From contig JBLGCL010000162.1 of NCBI GenBank assembly GCA_047617305.1, positions 1-6,748 on the forward strand: a stretch of 6,748 bases of DNA, written 5' to 3'. Positions within the stretch are counted from its first letter, which is position 1. Each line of letters begins with the position of its first letter. The position numbers and the translations under genes were made by a program. Below are positions 1-6,300 of the stretch, one piece after another. The notes beneath the pieces were generated by a model. The model was not told where the DNA came from. It did no database searches and saw only the letters and a list, made by a program, of their open reading frames with translations. The stretch comes from DATFIX01 sp047617305 (lineage in GTDB: Archaea; Halobacteriota; Halobacteria; Halobacteriales; Natrialbaceae).

Positions 1-273
1 GTCCTCGCGCTCGAACCCGACTACGTCCTGCTCGACGAACCAACCGCCAGCCTCGACGGGGACGGCTGTCGTGCAATCGCGGACCTGATCGATCGGCTGA
101 CCGACCGGGGCATCGCTGTCGTCGTCGCCACGCACCACGTCGCGTTCGGGCTTCGGGTGGCCGACCGGGTGCAGGTGCTGGCCGACGGTCGGATCGACTA
201 CCGCGGGGACTCGCTGTCCCCCGCGATCGCCGAGGAGTACGGCCTCCGCACGTTCGCGTTCGAGCCGCCGTGA
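1..273 (+). CDS. cbiO: ABC transporter ATP-binding protein, C-terminal part (probable cobalt ECF-type ATPase CbiO)
   Basis: Only the last 90 codons are present; the 5' end lies outside the window. The frame is open from base 1 to a TGA at 271-273. Seen: a Walker B segment with the catalytic Glu (VLLDEP, residues 9-14 of the fragment), a D-loop (SLD, 17-19) and an H-switch (ATHHV, about 43-47), followed by the ADRVQVLADGRI stretch that commonly follows the H-loop. The Walker A and LSGGQ signature would lie upstream. These motifs establish an ABC ATPase that would energise a membrane transporter from the cytoplasmic face. The substrate is inferred: the neighbours are cobA, cobN, cbiC and cbiE, and the short tail after the H-loop resembles CbiO/EcfA-type ATPases, so cobalt uptake (CbiMNQO) is most likely. 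A nickel, biotin or other ECF ATPase is not excluded. The next gene on this strand begins about 180 bp downstream, after an AT-rich island, so it may have its own promoter. Confidence 0.85.
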   Translation, partial: VLALEPDYVLLDEPTASLDGDGCRAIADLIDRLTDRGIAVVVATHHVAFGLRVADRVQVLADGRIDYRGDSLSPAIAEEYGLRTFAFEPP

Positions 274-281
274 CCGCGAGC

Positions 282-315
282 CAATTCAAGTAAATTGAAG
301 GTATTGCAAATTGAG
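282..315 (+). promoter_or_regulatory. AT-rich island with inverted repeat; candidate promoter/operator for cobA
   Basis: Bases 281-320 are about 35% GC inside sequence that is otherwise well above 60% GC. The stretch contains a perfect inverted repeat, TTCAA (285-289) and TTGAA (295-299), separated by 5 bases. An overlapping pair is CAATT (282-286) with AATTG (293-297). A direct repeat AAATTGA occurs at 292-298 and 308-314. The TAAATT run at 291-296 could act as a TATA element. The usual archaeal spacing of about 27 bases would then place transcription start near 321, just before the ATG at 326. The position fits a promoter for cobA and the following dehydrogenase gene, and the inverted repeat could be a regulator site. 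No known haloarchaeal regulator motif was recognised, so the regulatory role is inference. Confidence 0.45.
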
Positions 316-454
316 CTTCCTAGCGATGGACGACCAGCGTTCGCCCGGGGGCGGAGACGGCGGCGGTCGGCGGCGAGGATCGTCCGACTCGACGGGCGGT
401 GCCGGCCTCGCGCTTCGGCGCCATGGCGACGAACGCCGGGGCGCGTCGACGGGG

Positions 455-1285
455 ATGAGCGAGGGCAGACCGGCAGGCTCTGGCGGCGCAAACGACGTTC
501 CGGAGCGATCCCGGGCCGCGCCGGGGACGGTCTACCTCGTCGGTGCGGGCCCCGGCGACCCGGACCTCCTGACTGTTCGCGCGTGGCGACTCCTCCGGAC
601 GGCCGACGTGGTGCTGCACGACTCCCTCCTCCGGGAGGCCATCCTCGAGGACCTCCCGCCGAGCGTCGAGGTCCTGGACGTCGGCAAGCGCGGCGAGGTC
701 CGAACCGAACAGTCGGCGATCAACGACCTGCTCGTCGAGCGCGCGAGGGCCGGCGACGCGGTGGTCCGTCTCAAGGGCGGCGATCCCTTCGTCTTCGGGC
801 GCGGCGGCGAGGAGGCCCAGCACCTCGCGGCCCACGACGTCGCGTTCGAGGTGGTGCCCGGCGTCTCCAGCGTGCTGGCCGCGCCCGGGATCGCCGGTAT
901 CCCGCTGACCCACCGCGAACACGCCTCGCGGTTCACCGTGATCACGGGCCACGAGACGCCCGAGAAGGACGGCAGTTCGCTCGACTGGGACGACATCGCG
1001 GGCCAGATCGACCGCGGCGGGACCCTCGTGATCCTGATGGGCGTCCGGACGCTCGCCGAGAACGTTCGCGCGCTTCGCGACCACGGCGTCGCTGCCGACA
1101 CCCCGGCAGCGATCGTCCAGCGCGCGACCTGGCCCCGCCAGGCGGTCGTCAGTGGCACCCTCGAGGACATCGTCGAACGAACCCGGGAAGCCGACGTGAA
1201 GCCGCCCGCCACGACCGTCGTGGGCGAGGTGCTGGAAGTGCACGACGAGATCGAGGACGACCTCTGCCCGTTCGAACCGGCCTGA
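455..1285 (+). CDS. cobA: Uroporphyrinogen-III C-methyltransferase (SUMT)
   Basis: Cytoplasmic SAM-dependent enzyme that methylates uroporphyrinogen III at C2 and C7 to give precorrin-2, the entry to siroheme and cobalamin. With the chosen start the protein has 276 residues, about the family length. Seen in order: the N-terminal signature VYLVGAGPGDPDLLT (26-40), the central signature RLKGGDPFVFGRGGEE (105-120), VVPGVSSVLAAPGIAG (133-148) followed directly by IPLTHRE, then ITGHE (163-167). The C-terminal half carries the expected ILMGV and VVGEV elements. These closely match the C-terminal domain of CysG. The ATG at 455 was chosen because the frame upstream of it (from ATG 326 or TTG 311) translates to a Gly/Arg-rich, basic stretch unlike haloarchaeal protein. 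However, the only promoter-like sequence fits a near-leaderless start at 326, so a 319-residue form remains possible. No Shine-Dalgarno is visible before any of these starts. The stop is 3 bases before the next gene, which indicates one transcript. Confidence 0.93.
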   Translation: MSEGRPAGSGGANDVPERSRAAPGTVYLVGAGPGDPDLLTVRAWRLLRTADVVLHDSLLREAILEDLPPSVEVLDVGKRGEVRTEQSAINDLLVERARAGDAVVRLKGGDPFVFGRGGEEAQHLAAHDVAFEVVPGVSSVLAAPGIAGIPLTHREHASRFTVITGHETPEKDGSSLDWDDIAGQIDRGGTLVILMGVRTLAENVRALRDHGVAADTPAAIVQRATWPRQAVVSGTLEDIVERTREADVKPPATTVVGEVLEVHDEIEDDLCPFEPA

Positions 1286-1288
1286 TCG

Positions 1289-1915
1289 ATGCTCCCGCTC
1301 TATCACGACCTCGACGGGCGGACCGTCGTCATCGTCGGCGGGGGGAGCGTCGCCGCACGGCGGGCCCGGAAGCTGGCACGGGAAGCCGACGTGACGGTCG
1401 TCGCCCCCGAGTTCGACGATCGGTTCGAGGGGATCCCGTGCGAGACCATCGAGCGCCGGGTGCAACCCGAGGACGCTGCGGATCTGGTGGCGGACGCGTT
1501 CCTGGTGGTCGCCGCAACGGACGACCATTCCCTGAACGACGCCGTCGCCGACGCCGCACGGAACGCCGGCTGCCTGGTGAATCGTGCGGACGAGACCGCG
1601 GACGTCGTCATGCCGAGCCTCGCCGAGTCGGAGCGCCTGTCGGTCGCCATCTCCACGGGCGGGGCCAGCCCTGCGGTCTGTCGCTACCTCCGTCAGGAAA
1701 TCGACCCGATCCTGAACCGGACCGATCCCATGGTCGACCTCCAGGCCGACCTGCGGGAGGCGTTGCGGGAACGGAACCATCTGTTCGAGGACCGGCGGGC
1801 CGCGCTCCGGGCCGTCCTAGATAGCGACGAAGTCTGGGTGGCGCTCGAGGCGGGTAAGGCGGAGCGAGCCCGTGAACGCGCGTGGGCGGTAGTGGACGAA
1901 ACGATCGAGAACTGA
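1289..1915 (+). CDS. Precorrin-2 dehydrogenase / siroheme synthase N-terminal-type protein
   Basis: This 208-residue cytoplasmic protein resembles the N-terminal module of CysG, Met8p and SirC. It should oxidise precorrin-2 to sirohydrochlorin with NAD+; some family members also insert iron to give siroheme. Seen: a short lead-in, then a Rossmann dinucleotide-binding site with IVGGGSVAARRA (15-26), the VVAATDD strand (73-79), and the family element VMPS (107-110) followed by VAISTGGASPAV (119-130). An Asp at 101, in LVNRAD, lines up with the catalytic Asp of CysG (Asp104) and Met8p by anchoring on the preceding Asn, although two residues are missing between it and MPS. The C-terminal 80 residues are helical and charged, as expected for the dimerisation region. 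No methyltransferase domain is fused; that activity is the separate gene 3 bases upstream. No Shine-Dalgarno is seen, so translation probably relies on coupling to cobA. Whether it also chelates iron or cobalt cannot be read from sequence. Confidence 0.92.
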   Translation: MLPLYHDLDGRTVVIVGGGSVAARRARKLAREADVTVVAPEFDDRFEGIPCETIERRVQPEDAADLVADAFLVVAATDDHSLNDAVADAARNAGCLVNRADETADVVMPSLAESERLSVAISTGGASPAVCRYLRQEIDPILNRTDPMVDLQADLREALRERNHLFEDRRAALRAVLDSDEVWVALEAGKAERARERAWAVVDETIEN

Positions 1916-1919
1916 TCAG
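1912..1919. other. Zero-gap convergent stop-codon junction
   Basis: The TGA of the plus-strand dehydrogenase gene (1913-1915) is followed directly by the TCA (1916-1918) that is the reverse complement of the TGA ending minus-strand cbiE. Together they form the palindrome TGATCA, or CTGATCAG with its flanks. There is no intergenic space and no long T-tract for termination. The nearest pyrimidine-rich candidate on the plus strand is TTCTTTC (1922-1928), already inside cbiE, and on the minus strand the match is no better. Each transcript therefore probably ends inside, or antisense to, the opposing gene. Confidence 0.8.
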
Positions 1920-2680
1920 GGTTCTTTCGTTCGCACCGCCAGCACCGACAGGTCCGAGAACGGGCTGTCCTCCGGGTCGTCGCCGCCGGCGTGCTCCGCG
2001 AGGCCGCCCAGCGTCGAGCGCGTGATCGACTCGTCGTCGTGCGTGAGGCGTTCGAGGACCAGCGCTTCCTGGTCGGGTTTGCCACCGCGCTCCAGCAAGA
2101 ACGCGGCCACGTCGCCGGGCATCCAGTCGAACGGTCGGGGGAGGACCAGCAGGTGGCGGTCCCCGACGTCACGGGCGAGGCGGTCGAGGTCGGAGTCGAG
2201 GTCGCCGCTCTTGTGCAGCGTGACGAACGTCGTCGCCTCCATCGGCGTCCGGGCGCGACTGGCGGCGACCTGGAGCGCGGAAATGCCCGGGACGACCCGG
2301 ACCGGTCGGTCGACCGCTCGCTGGACCTTGCCGACGAACTGGTAGCCGGAGTGGTTCGGGTCGCCCATCAGGACGGCCGTCCCGCGCTCGCCGTCGGCGA
2401 CGCGGTCGGCGAACGCCGCGAGGACCTCGCCCTCGTCGGCGTACCCGCAGGTCAGCAGGTCCGCGACGGTGACCTCGGCGACGTACTCGACGACGGACTC
2501 GAAGCCGACCACGACGTCAGCCTCGCGGATCGCTCGCTTCCCGCGGGGCGTGAGGTATTCGAGGTTTCCGGGGCCGATCCCGACGGCATGGATGGGATCG
2601 TTCGTTTCGGTCGGCTCCGGTTCGGCCGCCGCGAACGTGGCCGGGTCCGGTCCCGAGTCGAGGTCGTAGTCGTCGCTCAT
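1916..2680 (-). CDS. cbiE: Cobalt-precorrin-7 (C5)-methyltransferase CbiE
   Basis: SAM-dependent methyltransferase of the corrin-ring pathway, 254 residues, predicted to methylate C5 of the precorrin-6B/7 series in the cytoplasm. Seen: an acidic low-complexity tail (1-29), then the glycine-rich SAM-site strand VGIGPGNLEYLT (33-44), EADVVVGF (53-60), LMGDPNHSG (104-112), VVPGISALQVAASR (129-142) and VTLHKSGD (153-160), ending with SDLSVLAV (242-249). The VVPGIS and LHKSG elements fit CbiE (CobL N-terminal type) better than CbiF, CbiH or CobI. The central MGDPNHSGYQF differs from the SGDPGFYG form usual in bacteria. No CbiT decarboxylase/C15-methyltransferase domain is attached, so the partner must be encoded elsewhere. 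The ATG overlaps the cbiC stop by 4 bases and has a strong Shine-Dalgarno 7 bases upstream, which fixes the start. Family membership is certain; the exact carbon methylated is a strong inference supported by adjacency to cbiC. Confidence 0.83.
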   Translation of the reverse strand: MSDDYDLDSGPDPATFAAAEPEPTETNDPIHAVGIGPGNLEYLTPRGKRAIREADVVVGFESVVEYVAEVTVADLLTCGYADEGEVLAAFADRVADGERGTAVLMGDPNHSGYQFVGKVQRAVDRPVRVVPGISALQVAASRARTPMEATTFVTLHKSGDLDSDLDRLARDVGDRHLLVLPRPFDWMPGDVAAFLLERGGKPDQEALVLERLTHDDESITRSTLGGLAEHAGGDDPEDSPFSDLSVLAVRTKEP

Positions 2681-3381
2681 TCGAGGTCCACCTCCCCCTC
2701 CCGGGCGTCGCGGGCGACGTGAATCAGTTCGTTGCCCAGGGCGGCCGCCAGCCCGCTCCCGCCGCGCCGACCGACGTTCGTCACCGTAGGGACGTCGTAT
2801 TCCTCGCCGACCTCGCGAAGTCGCGCTCGGCTCTCGGCGGCCTTCACGAACCCGACCGGCGTCGCGACGACGACCGCGGGCCGGGTGCCGTCCTCGATGC
2901 AGTCCGCGAGCGCGAGGGCCGCCGTCGGCGCGTTCCCGACGACCGCGATCGCGTCGTCGTAGACCCCTCGCCGATCGAGTTCCAGGACGCCGGCGGCAGT
3001 CCGGGTCATGCCCGTCCGCTCCGCGAGGGCGTCGCCCCGGCCGACCGCCGTGTGTTTCTCGCAGTCGTGCCCCCGGTCGGTGATCCCCTGCCGAGGCATC
3101 GTCACGTCGGTCACGATCGGTCCGTCGTCGCGAACGGCCCGGGCACCGGCGACGGCCGGATCGCCCTCGAATCGCATCAAGTGCTGGAACTCGGGATCGC
3201 CGGTGGCGTGGACGGCCTTCCGGCGGAGGCGATCTTCCAGGGTATTGCCCGGAACGAGTTCACGCACCCGGTCGAGGCTTGTTTCGGCCACCGCCATCGC
3301 GGCCTCGGTGGTCGCGCCGAGGTCGGCGTACGCGTCGGGTTCGGGAGATTCGCGCTGGTCGCCTTCGGCACCCTCGCTCAT
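2677..3381 (-). CDS. cbiC: Precorrin-8X methylmutase (cobalt-precorrin-8 methylmutase)
   Basis: Cytoplasmic isomerase of 234 residues that moves the methyl group from C11 to C12 of (cobalt-)precorrin-8, giving (cobyrinate) hydrogenobyrinate. Seen: an acidic N-terminal tail (1-27), then RRKAVHATGDPEF (53-65), whose His58 matches the catalytic His43 of Pseudomonas CobH. Next come DVTMPRQGIT (92-101), GNAPTA (149-154), PVGFVKAAES (175-184) and the C-terminal GRRGGSGLAAALGNEL (204-219). All of these are hallmarks of the CbiC/CobH family, and length is normal apart from the tail. The ATG overlaps the cobN stop by 4 bases (ATGA), and the gene's own stop overlaps the cbiE ATG in the same way, so the three genes form one translationally coupled operon. 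A Shine-Dalgarno-like GGAAGTGA lies 6 bases upstream of the ATG. The downstream product cobyrinate links this gene functionally to its CbiE neighbour, which acts just before it in the pathway. Confidence 0.95.
   Translation of the reverse strand: MSEGAEGDQRESPEPDAYADLGATTEAAMAVAETSLDRVRELVPGNTLEDRLRRKAVHATGDPEFQHLMRFEGDPAVAGARAVRDDGPIVTDVTMPRQGITDRGHDCEKHTAVGRGDALAERTGMTRTAAGVLELDRRGVYDDAIAVVGNAPTAALALADCIEDGTRPAVVVATPVGFVKAAESRARLREVGEEYDVPTVTNVGRRGGSGLAAALGNELIHVARDAREGEVDLE
2688..2695 (-). promoter_or_regulatory. Ribosome binding site for cbiE
   Basis: Read on the minus strand the sequence is GGAGGTGG, matching 7 of 8 bases of the archaeal consensus GGAGGTGA. It sits 7 bases before the ATG at 2680-2678 and lies within the last codons of cbiC. 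It supports this start over internal ones and indicates re-initiation at the ATGA overlap. Confidence 0.75.
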
Positions 3382-6300
3382 CGACTCTCACTTCCCGGCC
3401 CATCGGCGCTCGCTCTCGCCTCCAGGTCGCCCTCGACTTCCAGTCGAAGGTCGCGGAGGCGATCCCTGGTCTCCTCGTCCGCCTCCCAGAGGTCGCGGTC
3501 GATGGCCTCCAGGAGCGTGTCGGCGATGCTCTCGAGCGCCCAGGGGTTGACGTCCCGAAGCCAGTCCTGCCGCTCCTCGTCGAAAGCGTAGGCATCGGCG
3601 ACGTCCTCCCAGAGCGCGTCGCCGACGACGCCGGCGGTCGCGTCCCAGCCGAGGGCGATCTGGACCGTCGTCGCGAGGTCGCCGGCGCCCTTGTAGCCGT
3701 GGTCGTCCATGCTGTCCAGCCAGTCGGGGTTGAGTACTCTCGTACGCATCGTCTTCCTGACTTTCTCCGCGTTCGTGTAGACGGTCGTCCGGTCGGGGTC
3801 GGTCGCGTCGCCGACGTAGGAGGCCGGCGCTTCGCCAGCACACTCCTCGACGGCGGCCCGGAGCCCGCCGTGGAAGGCGTACCAGTCGGAACTGTCGAAC
3901 TCGTCCTGCTCGGCGGTGTCCTCGAGTTTTACCGTCGCGTCGACGTCGGCGAGCCGCTGCTCGAAGGCGTCGCGAGCCTGCTCCACCGGCCCATCGGCGT
4001 CCATCGCGTACCCGCCCCACTGGAGGTACGCCTCGGCCAGGTCCGATCGATCCTCCCAGTTGCCTTCGGTGACGGCCTTGTTCGTGCCCGCGCCGTACCC
4101 GCCCGGACGGGTCGTGAACACCCGGCGCGTTGCGGCCTCGCGGGCCGCGTCCGGGTCCAGGCCGTCCTCTCGCCGACGACGGTCGGCGTCCCGATCGACG
4201 TGTTTCTTCACGAAGTTGCGGTCGTGGGGCTCGTCCAGGTCCGCGACCGTCGATACTGCCTCGTCGATCACGGCCGCCGCCTGTGGAAGGGCGTCCCGGA
4301 ACAGCCCGGAGACGCGCGTCGTCACGTCGATCCGGGGGCGGCCGAGTTCGTCGAGGGGAATCGGCTCGGCGCCCTCGACTCGACCGGCCTCGGACCAGAC
4401 CGGTTCGACCCCTAGGAGTGCGAGGGCCTGGGCGACGGTCTCGCCTCGGGTCCGGACCGTGGGCGTGCCCCAGGCGACGACGCCGACGGACTCGGGGTAC
4501 TCGCCCGCCTTCTCGCGATGGCGCTCCAGCAGGGATTCGGCGACCTCCCGGCCGACCCGCCACGCCGACCGGGCGGGCACCTTCCGCGGGTCCAGCGTGT
4601 AGAAGTTCCGCCCGGTCGGCAGGAGGTCGACGCCCCCGCGGGTCGGCGCGCCGCTGCCGCCCGGCGGGACGTACTCGCCGGCCAGCGCGTCGGCGACGCG
4701 AGGGACTTCAGTGGTCGCCCCGCGAACCCGAGGGACCGCCTCCTCGCAGACGAATCGCAGGACGTTACGGAGGTCGTCCCGTGCCCCGGGAACCGGTTCG
4801 GCGTCCCCGAGAGGGTCGACCGACGCGACGAGATCGTCGACGAATTCATCGTCGACCGCGAAGTCGCGCTCGGCCAGCGTCGCGAGGAGCTCGCGGCTCG
4901 TCTCGGTCACGACGTCCGCGACGTCGGCGAGGTAGCCGTCGACCGTCTCGTTGTAGGCTCCGGGCGACTCGACGAGGCGGTCGTACTCGACGCCCAGCAC
5001 CCCGGCGACGCTCTCGCGGAGGCTCGGCGCGCCAGGGTTCGGGAGCCGGGTGAGTGCGGCGAGGTAGTGGACGAGGCGCTCTTCCTCCGGTGGCTTTCCC
5101 AGGGTGTGCAGGCCCATGCGGACCTGCGTCGTCTTGAGGTCGGTGAGGTACTCGTGGAGTCGCTCGGACAGATTCTCGTCGTCGATCGCGTCGAGGTCGT
5201 CGATCCCGAGTTCGGGCGCGAGGTCGAGGTCGCGGACCCGCTCGCGGAGGGTTTCGCCGAGACGAGTGGCGTCCTCCGCCCCACCCGTGTCGGGGGTCCC
5301 GCCGCGACCCGCCTCCCGGAACGTCCGGACCAGTTCCTCGAGGTCGGCCAGGTCGTCGTAGGTCCCGGCCTCGCGCAGGACCGGCGTGAGGTGGTCGACG
5401 ACGGCGGCGTAGGACCGGCGCTTGGCCTGCGCGCCCTCGCCCGGATTGTTGATCACGTAGGGGTAGACGTTCGGCAGGTCGTCGACGAGCGCGTCCGGCG
5501 CGCTCGCGGCGTCCAGCCCGACCGTCTTGCCCGGGAGCCACTCCAGGCTGCCGTGGGTCCCGAGGTGGACGACCGCGTCCGCCCCGTACGCCTCGCGGAG
5601 CCAGCGATAGACCGCGACGTACTCGTGGGGCGGCTGGAGCGCGGAGTCGTGGTAGACCTTCGAGGGATCGACGGCGAACCCGCGCGGGGGCTGGACCGTC
5701 ACGAGGACGTTCCCGAACTCGACGCCCGGAACCGCGATCGGGCGCTCGGGAGGATCGCCCCACTCCTCGAGGACGGCCTCGCGGAATTCCGGGTCCAGAC
5801 CCTCGAACCACTCTGCGTACTGTCCGGGTTCGACCACGTCGACGCTGCGCTCGCGGGCGTCTCCGGGGGCGACCCACCGCCCGTCGAGCGTGAGTTGCTC
5901 CACGAGCGATTCGATCACCGCGTCGCCGTCGTCGGGGTAGTCGCCGACGGCGTAGCCCCGGTCGGCGAGTTCGTCGAGGAGCGCGACCAGGCTGGCGGGC
6001 GTGTCGAGGCCGAAGGCCGTCCCGATCCCGTCGTCGCTCGGCGGGTAGTTGTGGAGGACGACCGCCACCCGCTTGTCCTCGTTCGGGCGGTGGCGCAGGC
6101 GGGCCCAGTTGATCGCTAGCCGGGCGACGTGATCGACGCGGTCCTCGATCGGCCGGTGTTGCTCGGGGGCGGTCCCGACGTCGGGGCCGCCCGGAACGGG
6201 TTCCTTTCCGCTCACCGGGTGGGTGACGACGACGCCGTCGAACTCCGGCAGCGCGACCGAGAGCGCGAGTTCGAAGCCCTTCAGCCCGGCGTCGGCCTGG

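Noticed and set aside
274..454. Cobalamin riboswitch upstream of cobA
   Set aside because: No B12-box-like element or suitable stem-loop architecture was seen, and the conserved structure is a mainly bacterial feature.
198..491. Small 97-residue minus-strand frame across the cbiO-cobA gap, possibly a divergent small gene
   Set aside because: It overlaps the real C-terminus of the ATPase, is Arg/Ser-rich and basic, and has no convincing start signal or family resemblance.
320..1780. 486-residue minus-strand open frame antisense to cobA and the dehydrogenase gene
   Set aside because: It is the mirror of two well-supported genes, has no family motifs, and follows from third-position GC bias.
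295..1824. 509-residue plus-strand open frame overlapping cobA and the dehydrogenase gene
   Set aside because: The translation is Arg/Pro/Gly-rich with no recognisable domain, while the overlapping frames encode clear conserved enzymes. Long shadow frames are expected at this GC content.
1921..1930. Intrinsic terminator at the convergent junction
   Set aside because: Only a short interrupted pyrimidine run (TTCTTTC) is present, with an 8-base palindrome beside it too short for a stable hairpin loop, so it is not listed as a terminator.
1991..2722. 243-residue plus-strand frame antisense to cbiE
   Set aside because: Val/Arg/Asp-rich shadow of cbiE with no recognisable motif.
4518..6119. 533-residue plus-strand open frame antisense to cobN
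   Set aside because: No domain resemblance; cobN is intact and conserved on the other strand over the whole stretch.
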